Positions 1-6,380 of a stretch of 23,355 bases of DNA are shown in pieces; position 1 is the stretch's first letter; every line of letters begins with the position of its first letter. A model generated the notes under the pieces. That model ran no database searches, had not been told where the DNA came from, and saw only the letters and a list, made by a program, of their open reading frames with translations. The translations under genes and the position numbers were made by a program. Source of the stretch: Patescibacteria group bacterium (GTDB taxonomy: Bacteria; Patescibacteriota; Minisyncoccia; Minisyncoccales; UBA10102); the NCBI GenBank assembly GCA_018816925.1, contig JAHIUP010000039.1:1-23355 (forward strand), given 5' to 3'.

Positions 1-1607
1 TCGCCCAAAAACGCGGTATCAAGCGCTTCACTAGTAGCCATGCGCTCTTGCTCCACAAAGGTATCCGTTCCCGTAATGCGCACCTCCTGGACAATCTCGG
101 GGGTCTCTCCCTTATGGGAGGCGGATGGAGTGAACTTCACTTGGAAATCCGCCGTGCGCGCCTCGCCCGCCTCCATGTCCCCTATGTCCCACACCACCTC
201 CCGGGAGGCGGAATCAAAGGTGAGGGAAACATCCTGGGGAGACACCTTGCCCGTCATCTCCACACCAAAAGGAAGGTGAGCCGCCACCCGCACGTCTCTC
301 GAGGCGGAATACAGGTTTGTTGCCTCCCAATGAATGGTGGAGGTGGTGAGCTTATCCACCTCTGGGGGAAGGGGCCCCGTGTTGGAGAAGGGCCCTTCTT
401 TAAAGAACCCCTCTTGCCCAATATCAAATTTGCCTTTCACCTTGATGAAAAACTCACGCTCCACCTCCGAGAGCAATACGCGGGTAGATAACTGAAAGTC
501 CTTGTCCTGCGGGCTAAAGGTCTCCCAATCCTCTTTCACCTCCACCCAGAACTCCACCTTTCCCTGCTCGCCCTTCCCGAGAAACCGGAGCCGAGGGATG
601 CTCTGCGCCTCCCAGGTAAGGGAAGAGTCGCCGGGGTTAAAGGTAGCTCCAGGGGCCTGCACGTCCTCCATATCAAGGGGCCTCCCTTCCAGGTCCACCA
701 CGAGAAAGAGATTCTCCAGGTTCCGCTCCCCCGCGTTCTGGAAAGATATTTCATAGCGGAGCCGCTCTCCGGGCGAGGCGACGTACTCTTTCTGTCCGTT
801 CACGGTTTGCGCCAAGAGGATGTTCGGCTCTCCAAGTTCCACCCCCTTGAGCGCTTCCGCAAGCAGAGTGAATTCTCCTTCTTCCCAGGTCCCAATTCTC
901 GCCCTGAATATCTTAATATCCCGAACATTCCCCTGCAGGGTTCCCGTTGCCGTAATTCTTCCCCCGTCTCCCTGATTAAGCACGCCCACTCTCCATTCCT
1001 CATCCCCGAGGGGCCGGGGAGTGGCCTCTCCAAAGGTGAAACCCTCGGGGTACTCCATGTACACCCTCAAATTGGAAAGGGGATAAGAAGAGCGGGAAAA
1101 ATAGTTTACCGAAAAGGAGAACTTCTGATTCTGTTCAATCCTGGAGGGAATGCTAAGCTCGAAGCTCAAAGAAGAGGAGGAGATGCGCGTGGAGACCGTG
1201 GTTTCTGCAAGATAGGTCGCGGTCAGCTCCTTGGGCCGGAAAGCAACAGACGCCCTTGCCTTTTGTATGTCTCCTTCCTTCCCGAACAGCCGGGCAGGGA
1301 AAGAAACGCTCTGCTCCTGGCCAGGATACAGGGTCCCCAGATCCCGCACCTCCCTCTTCGCATTCCCTGCTCCAGGAAGCGCTCCTTCTGGGTACTCAAA
1401 CACGAGTTCCGCTTCCTCGAGCCGCGTGTCTCCGTTGTTCTTCCAGCGCACCGTGTACTCCATCTCCTCGCCTCCCTGCACTTCCTCAAGAACCAATATC
1501 TCCAAACGGAGTACATCCTTGGAAAACACCTGCCGCTGCCATACCCAAAACCCGAGACCCCCAAGGGAAACGAGAACAATAAGGGAAAGTAGGAAAATCT
1601 TTGTCAT
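1..1607 (-). CDS. Large signal-anchored repeat protein, DUF11/CARDB-like (3' end outside window)
   Basis: The frame stays open from an ATG at 1607 to the left edge, giving about 535 visible codons; the C-terminus is missing. It begins MTKIFLLSLIVLVSLGGLGF, a lysine followed by about 20 hydrophobic residues, which fits an uncleaved signal anchor or signal peptide. The rest is soluble, beta-rich and repetitive. Recurring patterns such as GEEMEYTVRWKNNGDTRLEE, GERLRYEISFQNAGERNLEN and ATNLYSASRDVRV suggest tandem Ig-like modules of the DUF11/CARDB kind, roughly one per 120 residues. Such modules are common in surface proteins. The role is inferred to be extracytoplasmic adhesion or scaffolding; no catalytic motif is seen. 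Its ATG overlaps the recO stop (ATGA, 1604-1607), so translation is probably coupled. Family assignment is by pattern only. Confidence 0.8.
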   Translation of the reverse strand, partial: MTKIFLLSLIVLVSLGGLGFWVWQRQVFSKDVLRLEILVLEEVQGGEEMEYTVRWKNNGDTRLEEAELVFEYPEGALPGAGNAKREVRDLGTLYPGQEQSVSFPARLFGKEGDIQKARASVAFRPKELTATYLAETTVSTRISSSSLSFELSIPSRIEQNQKFSFSVNYFSRSSYPLSNLRVYMEYPEGFTFGEATPRPLGDEEWRVGVLNQGDGGRITATGTLQGNVRDIKIFRARIGTWEEGEFTLLAEALKGVELGEPNILLAQTVNGQKEYVASPGERLRYEISFQNAGERNLENLFLVVDLEGRPLDMEDVQAPGATFNPGDSSLTWEAQSIPRLRFLGKGEQGKVEFWVEVKEDWETFSPQDKDFQLSTRVLLSEVEREFFIKVKGKFDIGQEGFFKEGPFSNTGPLPPEVDKLTTSTIHWEATNLYSASRDVRVAAHLPFGVEMTGKVSPQDVSLTFDSASREVVWDIGDMEAGEARTADFQVKFTPSASHKGETPEIVQEVRITGTDTFVEQERMATSEALDTAFLG

Positions 1608-2131
1608 AATCGGAGACCCGCAAGACGGGCAAGATACGAATCTGCCGTTTCCCTATCTTGCGCAAGAACAGGGGGACGGTAGCCCAGCAGGGAAACGAAC
1701 TGCCAGAAAAATTGAAGATAGACGAGCGGCGCGCGGGAAGCGGGAATGGAAGCATCGTTAAGGGAACAAAATACCGCAGAAAGCAGTTTCCATATCTGCT
1801 CGTCGCGCTCCTGCCCCTTTAAGAGCATGTCTACTGCATGCGCTACCCGGAAGGCCTCTCTCGTACGCAGGAGATTACTTCTAATGACCTGGTGGAGCTC
1901 CCGAGGCACCGCATCAACAAGAGTGGTTCTCGTCTTGCCCTGCACAAACTGAACTTCCGAAAGAGAAAGCGTCGCAAGCCCCTGTCGGAGCTTGGACAAG
2001 GCCTTGCGCTCTCCTATGGCATACAAATAAAGCTTGCCAAAATCCTTCGTAAAAACCGCGCACGTGCAGTTCGCCTCTCCGGAATCCCTCCGAGAGAGCA
2101 CGAACCCTTCCGTGCGGTAATGGGCTGCCAT
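1604..2131 (-). CDS. recO: DNA repair protein RecO, short form
   Basis: A 175-aa protein starting MAAHYRTEGFVLSRRDSGEA, the typical start of RecO's N-terminal OB-fold (YRTEGFVL...D..E....VFT...GKL). RecO loads RecA with RecF/RecR and anneals SSB-coated single strands. The second half is helical (RTREAFRVAHAVDMLLKGQE, LVYLQFFWQFVSLLGYRP), matching the RecO helical domain. It is clearly shorter than the usual 230-250 aa, and the cysteine zinc motif of some RecO proteins is absent. It lies 5 nt after the 106-aa gene and overlaps the next gene by ATGA, so it sits inside an operon. The identification rests on the N-terminal OB motif and the conserved helical LGY..P segment. Confidence 0.82.
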   Translation of the reverse strand: MAAHYRTEGFVLSRRDSGEANCTCAVFTKDFGKLYLYAIGERKALSKLRQGLATLSLSEVQFVQGKTRTTLVDAVPRELHQVIRSNLLRTREAFRVAHAVDMLLKGQERDEQIWKLLSAVFCSLNDASIPASRAPLVYLQFFWQFVSLLGYRPPVLAQDRETADSYLARLAGLRL

Positions 2132-2136
2132 ACTTT

Positions 2137-2457
2137 TTATTTTCGCGAGACGAGCATAAACGGGAAAAAATACGCTTCGAGCTCTCCCAAGGAGCTCTTG
2201 TACTCTTCCCCTCCAAGGACGGCGTCACAGAATACCGCCTTGAGGCGCGCAATCTCTTTCTTCCTCCCGGCCCACCGCTTATCTGCAAGCGTCAAATTGA
2301 AGAGTTCAAGCGTTCGTTCTACCGCGTTCCAGAAGTGTTCCGCGTCTCGAATCTGCCATTTCCTTGCCCTCCCTACCTCGCTCCCGATGTTCGCCAACTG
2401 CTCTGCAAGAGAAAACGTATGCCATCTCCCTTGCGCAAGTTCCTTGCAAGAATCCAT
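2137..2457 (-). CDS. Conserved hypothetical protein, helical
   Basis: A 106-aa protein with no function I can name. It looks all-helical, with a conserved-looking core (AEHFWNAVERTLELFNLTLA, then DKRW, then a basic stretch RKKEIARLKAVFCDAV) and an aromatic C-terminus (YFFPFMLVSRK). Similar small proteins with a W..A.ERTLEL.DLT...W pattern occur in Patescibacteria, to my recollection; this cannot be confirmed here. The gene is 3 nt from the DUF5674 stop upstream and 5 nt from recO downstream, so it is co-transcribed with both. No signal peptide or membrane segment is present. The arrangement of helices resembles small four-helix bundles, but this is only an impression. Confidence 0.7.
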   Translation of the reverse strand: MDSCKELAQGRWHTFSLAEQLANIGSEVGRARKWQIRDAEHFWNAVERTLELFNLTLADKRWAGRKKEIARLKAVFCDAVLGGEEYKSSLGELEAYFFPFMLVSRK

Positions 2458-2460
2458 ACA

Positions 2461-2811
2461 CTATTCTTGTATAAGCTTCTGCACAATCGTAATGAGCTTT
2501 CTGCGTATTTCCAGGTTATCCACGTCTCTTGAGCGATTCCCAAGCCCCGGCTTCAGATTAATCACGGAATCAAATTCGATAAACCGTTCCCCGGATTCGC
2601 CGGGATACAGATTGATTCCCCAAACGTGTCCTCCTTTCGAATCCTCTTCCTCGATAAGCGCGTTTTCCTCGTCAATATGGAGCTCTCCTCCTACCGCCAT
2701 AATTTCCTTCTCTACGTCTACGGCAGCTTTCACCAAGTCGCCGTACCGCTCCTGCGCAATACGCTTCAATTCCTCCCTCGTAATCGGCTCCTTGATAATG
2801 TGTACCTGCAT
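2461..2811 (-). CDS. DUF5674 family protein
   Basis: A 116-aa soluble protein. The start (MQVHIIKEPITREELKRIAQ), the central VDVEKEIMAVGGELHIDEE, then WGINLYPGE, then FIEFDSVINLKPGLGNRS and the final EIRRKL...I match the pattern I associate with DUF5674, a family of unknown function common in CPR bacteria and some cyanobacteria. Conserved acidic residues (E and D in VEKEIMA, GGELH.D, EFDS) and the basic GNRSR could form a small active or binding site, but no activity is established. A good promoter (2830-2858) lies just upstream in the gap after ileS, so this gene probably heads the DUF5674, 106-aa, recO and repeat-protein unit. Start chosen at the only ATG near the family N-terminus. Confidence 0.85.
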   Translation of the reverse strand: MQVHIIKEPITREELKRIAQERYGDLVKAAVDVEKEIMAVGGELHIDEENALIEEEDSKGGHVWGINLYPGESGERFIEFDSVINLKPGLGNRSRDVDNLEIRRKLITIVQKLIQE

Positions 2812-2829
2812 ATTCTGTTCTGCCTATGT

Positions 2830-2858
2830 ATTCTACCTTTCCTGCGCCTCTTTGTCAT
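2830..2858 (-). promoter_or_regulatory. Predicted sigma-70-type promoter for the DUF5674-recO unit
   Basis: In the 63-nt gap after ileS the minus strand reads ATGACA (2853-2858), a 17-nt spacer, then TAGAAT (2830-2835). Each box matches 5 of 6 consensus positions. The DUF5674 ATG lies 18 nt further on, so the leader would be about 11 nt. Confidence 0.55.
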
Positions 2859-2874
2859 GCGCGTATCTGCGGCC

Positions 2875-5800
2875 TCAAATCTTGCGCATGCCCAGCCAAA
2901 GCTTCCCGCCATCAAGCGCCACGGTTCTCTCCACGTCAAAGGCGCGCTTGGACCGGCCTCCTTCCCGAAGTTCCACTATCCCTCCAGCTTTCTTGATGGC
3001 CTTTTCTTGCCTGGAGAACAGCCCCTGAATATCTGGAGTCCCCGCGTAGCTTAGCAGAATGCGGTTGGCTGGCTTGTACCCTGCCTCCTTTCTCATATCC
3101 TGAATGGAACGCAATAATTCTCGTATCATACCCTCTTCTTTGAGAGCAGGGGTAAGTCGGGTATCGAGCTCCACCTCGCTCTTGAGCGAGGCAACTTCTT
3201 GAACTTCCTTTACGTTTGTTTCTTGGGCGAGCAGGGAAAGGAACTCCGAAGAAAAGCTTCCTTTCTTCGCCCGTATCTTCAGGGAGGCGAGGGGCTGGCG
3301 CACCTTCAGGCCTTTTTCGGCACGAACTGCCAGAGCTCTGCTTGCGAGACGCCGGATATCTTTCATTTGGTTCTCCAGCTTTTCTTGGGGCTTTGCGCCT
3401 TTGGGCCAATCCTCAAAGTGCACGCTTCCCTTGCCCCCGGTCTTTTCCCAAAGCTCTTCTGCAAGAAAAGGAAGAAAGGGGGCGAAGAGTTTTGCCGCCT
3501 CTCCGAGCACAAGACGCAGGGTATGAGTAGCTTCCTCATGTTCCTTACCGCTCTCTGGGTTCTGAAATCTCCTCCGCGACCTCCGAATATACCAAAGGGA
3601 AAGGTCATTCACCGCGAACTCCTCCAGCAGACGGCTGGCCTCCGTAATGCGGTACTCGTCCATGAGCGAGGTCGCTTCCTTCACGACCCTGTGGAGGCGG
3701 GAAAGAATCCAGCGATCCAGCACATGGCGCGAGGGCCTCGCCTTCCTCGCGCGGTACGTCTCAAAGAACACGAGGGAATTGTACAAAATGAGCAGGAGGC
3801 GTCTTTGTGCCTGCTGGATATCATTCTCTGCGAATAACTTGGAGTCGCCGGGCGCGTTGACGGTGAAAAAGTACCAGCGGAGGGCGTCCGCTCCGTACTT
3901 TGCCAACATGCTCCAAGGGCTAACTATGTTCCCCTTGGACTTAGACATCTTCTCCCCCTTCTCATCAAGCACGTGGCCGAGAGAAATGACATTCTTGTAA
4001 GCGGGTCCCAGCTCCAGAAGCGTTGACGTCGCCAGGAGCGTATAAAACCATCCCCTTGTCTGGTCCACGCCCTCCGCGATGTAGTCGGCGGGAAATTCCT
4101 TTGGCGGCTTCCTCTCTGCGTTCTTGGGCCCCTCAAAGGGCCAATGGGCCTGCGCATAGGGCATGGCTCCCGAATCAAACCACACGTCCACCACGTCTTT
4201 TACCCGCTCCATCGTTCCGTTCTTGCATTCCCGGCAAGGGAATCGTATCTCGTCCACGAACGGACGATGGAGGTCAAGTTCCATATCCTTGTTGTAGGGA
4301 AGAAGCGCAAAAGGAAGTTCACGCCATTCCCCGGGTTCTATACGGTTCTCGCGCAAGTGTATAATTTCTTCCCTACTCATACCCTTCGCCATTCCCTGCA
4401 ACAAGGTAAGAGGGAGCTCGTGGCTCACGAAGAGGATACGCTTCCCCTCGTACTCCTTCTCTAAGTCCCTGAGGAGGGCGTACGTACGCTCCTGCGCATC
4501 TTTCCAGTTCTCTCCTTTTGGGGGTTTTGCCGTGAAGCGCCGGAGGTAGTGCGCAAGAGGCGTTTCCCCCTTCTGGCGAAAGAAGGCGCCGAGTTCTTGC
4601 ACGGGTTTCCCGTTGAACGTCCCCGTGTCAAGTTCGCGGAGGCGAGGGTCAAAACGCACCTCAATTCCCAATTCCTTTCCCACAATATCTGCGGTCTCCT
4701 TTGTTCTTAGGAGATCGGAAGAGAATATAAGGTCAATGCGTTTGCTCTTGAGCTCCCAAGCCGCCTTGAGGGCCTCCTTCCTCCCCTTCAGGGTAAGCTT
4801 GAGGGGTTTGGGTTCTGGATAAGAACTCGCGATATCCTTCACTTGGCGCTCTGAATGCGCGTGGCGCAGCACGAAGTACTGGTTACGCCCAGGGTTCTGT
4901 TCCCGGAGCTCTCGTATGGAACCAATCGCTTTCTGTGCGCCGCACGAGATACATTCCCACATAGGAAGAGGTGTGCCCCAGTAGCGCTCCCGGGAGAACG
5001 TCCAGTCCTTTACCTCACGGAGCCATTCCCCCATCCTGCCCTTCTTTAAGTGGGAAGGAATCCAGTTGACCGCATCGTTGTTCTTGGCGAGTTCCTTTTT
5101 CACCTTCTGCATATCCACAAACCAGCTCTCCTTGGCGTAGTACAACAAAGGGGTAGAGCAACGCCAGCAATGGGGGTATTCATGTTCCACGCTCTCCTCA
5201 CGAAAGAGCAAACCCCTCCTCTCCAGTTCCTTGATGATGCCGGGGTCCGCGTCCTTCACAAACATCTCTTTCCAGGGAACAACTTCCTTTGTGAACTTCC
5301 CTTGCTCGTCTACCAAATGGAACATTGCGAGGTTCTGCTGTTTCCCAAGCTCAAAGTCATCCACGCCGTAAGCCACCGCGGTATGCACGATACCCGTTCC
5401 TTCCTCCGTAGAAACGAAATTCGCTGGAACAACCTCCCAGGCCCTTTTCCCTTTCTCTGGCTGTTTGAAAGAAAATAATGGCTCGTACGTCGCTCCCACA
5501 AGCTCCTTTCCAGTGAACTGACGCACCTCCTCATATTCACCCAGAACTTTTCCTGCCAGTCCCCGCGCAAGAATATACTGTTCATCCCCTTTCTTTGCCA
5601 GGATGTAAGAGACATCGGGGCCTACCGCAAGAGCCGCATTCCCCGGTAAGGTCCAGGGCGTGGTGGTCCACGCAAGAAAGTACGTTTTGGAATTTGATTT
5701 GTTTGGAAACGGGAACTGGGCAATGGGAAATTTCACGAAAACGGAGTTCTCAATGACTGTCTTATACCCCAATCCAAGCTCGTGGGAAGAAAGCGGAGTG

Positions 5801-6339
5801 CCGCACCTGGGGCAGTAGGGAACTACCTTGTAATCCTTGTAGAGACGGCCCTCCTTGAACCACCTGGCAATAATCTGCCAGAGGGTTTCCATATAAGAGA
5901 CGTCGTAGGTAACGTAGGCCTTATCCATGTCCAGCCAAAAACCGACGCGCTCGGTGAGCTGTTCCCAATCCTTCTTATACTCCCAGACCGACTTCCTGCA
6001 GGCCTCGTTGAACTTCGCGATGCCGTACTTTTCAATGTCCTTCTTGGACTTCAGACCAAGCTTCTTTTCCACCTGCAGTTCCACTGGAAGCCCGTGGGTG
6101 TCCCAACCAGCTCTCCGTGGAACGGAAAAACCCCGCATGGTCTTATAACGCAGTACCACATCCTTGTAGGCGCGGGAGAGTACATGATGAATACCGGGTC
6201 TTCCGTTTGCGGTAGGCGGACCCTCGTAGAACACAAAACGAGGAGATTTCTTTCTCCTGGCCACGGATTTATCAAAAACGCGCTCCGTCTTCCACTTCTT
6301 AAGGATTTGTTCTTCCCGTTCCGGAAAATTCACCTCCAT
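2875..6339 (-). CDS. ileS: Isoleucyl-tRNA synthetase, type 2, with inserted histidine-phosphatase domain
   Basis: A 1154-aa cytoplasmic enzyme that charges tRNA-Ile. Order of parts: Rossmann start with GPPTANGRPGIHH (residues 40-52, class I signature as GIHH instead of HIGH); CP1 editing domain (TTTPWTLPGNAA near 225, GTGIVHTAVAYGVDDF near 314); first zinc pair C176/C179 with C391/C394; ERYWGTPLP near 451; a second zinc ribbon, C463/C466 and C702/C705, split by about 190 foreign residues (about 485-677); DVWFDSGAMPYAQ near 717; KMSKS at 797-801; anticodon-binding domain from about 874; a C-terminal domain with RLTPALKEEGMIREL near 1061. GPPTANGRPGIHH is the hallmark of type 2 IleRS. Without the insert it would be about 965 aa, within family range. 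It follows argS by 41 nt and has its own likely promoter. Start is the first ATG; no Shine-Dalgarno is visible. Confidence 0.97.
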   Translation of the reverse strand: MEVNFPEREEQILKKWKTERVFDKSVARRKKSPRFVFYEGPPTANGRPGIHHVLSRAYKDVVLRYKTMRGFSVPRRAGWDTHGLPVELQVEKKLGLKSKKDIEKYGIAKFNEACRKSVWEYKKDWEQLTERVGFWLDMDKAYVTYDVSYMETLWQIIARWFKEGRLYKDYKVVPYCPRCGTPLSSHELGLGYKTVIENSVFVKFPIAQFPFPNKSNSKTYFLAWTTTPWTLPGNAALAVGPDVSYILAKKGDEQYILARGLAGKVLGEYEEVRQFTGKELVGATYEPLFSFKQPEKGKRAWEVVPANFVSTEEGTGIVHTAVAYGVDDFELGKQQNLAMFHLVDEQGKFTKEVVPWKEMFVKDADPGIIKELERRGLLFREESVEHEYPHCWRCSTPLLYYAKESWFVDMQKVKKELAKNNDAVNWIPSHLKKGRMGEWLREVKDWTFSRERYWGTPLPMWECISCGAQKAIGSIRELREQNPGRNQYFVLRHAHSERQVKDIASSYPEPKPLKLTLKGRKEALKAAWELKSKRIDLIFSSDLLRTKETADIVGKELGIEVRFDPRLRELDTGTFNGKPVQELGAFFRQKGETPLAHYLRRFTAKPPKGENWKDAQERTYALLRDLEKEYEGKRILFVSHELPLTLLQGMAKGMSREEIIHLRENRIEPGEWRELPFALLPYNKDMELDLHRPFVDEIRFPCRECKNGTMERVKDVVDVWFDSGAMPYAQAHWPFEGPKNAERKPPKEFPADYIAEGVDQTRGWFYTLLATSTLLELGPAYKNVISLGHVLDEKGEKMSKSKGNIVSPWSMLAKYGADALRWYFFTVNAPGDSKLFAENDIQQAQRRLLLILYNSLVFFETYRARKARPSRHVLDRWILSRLHRVVKEATSLMDEYRITEASRLLEEFAVNDLSLWYIRRSRRRFQNPESGKEHEEATHTLRLVLGEAAKLFAPFLPFLAEELWEKTGGKGSVHFEDWPKGAKPQEKLENQMKDIRRLASRALAVRAEKGLKVRQPLASLKIRAKKGSFSSEFLSLLAQETNVKEVQEVASLKSEVELDTRLTPALKEEGMIRELLRSIQDMRKEAGYKPANRILLSYAGTPDIQGLFSRQEKAIKKAGGIVELREGGRSKRAFDVERTVALDGGKLWLGMRKI
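4306..4884 (-). other. Histidine-phosphatase (PGM-like) domain inserted within IleRS
   Basis: IleRS residues about 485-677 form a full histidine-phosphatase superfamily domain. The RH motif is YFVLRHAHSE (R492, H493 the expected phospho-acceptor). The second arginine lies in SSDLLRTKETA (R545), the catalytic acid in RLRELDTGTFNG (E569), and the second histidine in ILFVSHELPLTL (H640). All four positions expected for activity are present. The codons for H493 (4861-4863) and H640 (4420-4422) were checked directly. The domain starts about 20 residues after C463-x2-C466 and ends about 25 residues before C702-x2-C705, so it fills the loop of the zinc ribbon. The frame is continuous, with no stop or shift at either border. 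Confidence 0.9.
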
Positions 6340-6346
6340 ATGTGCC

Positions 6347-6375
6347 AGCGTAGCACGCTTCCGGAGTTTTTTGAA
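6347..6375 (-). promoter_or_regulatory. Predicted promoter of ileS, leaderless spacing
   Basis: The argS-ileS gap reads on the minus strand TTCAAA (6370-6375), 17 nt, then an extended -10 TGC-TACGCT (hexamer 6347-6352), and 7 nt later the ileS ATG. Both hexamers are modest. Transcription would start at or one base from the start codon. Confidence 0.4.
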
Positions 6376-6380
6376 GCTTC

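Noticed and set aside
807..1592. 261-aa plus-strand frame in the first 1.6 kb
   Set aside because: It is antisense to the large repeat protein, whose frame is open over the whole stretch, begins with a signal anchor and overlaps recO by ATGA; the plus frame is arginine- and proline-rich with no recognisable motif.
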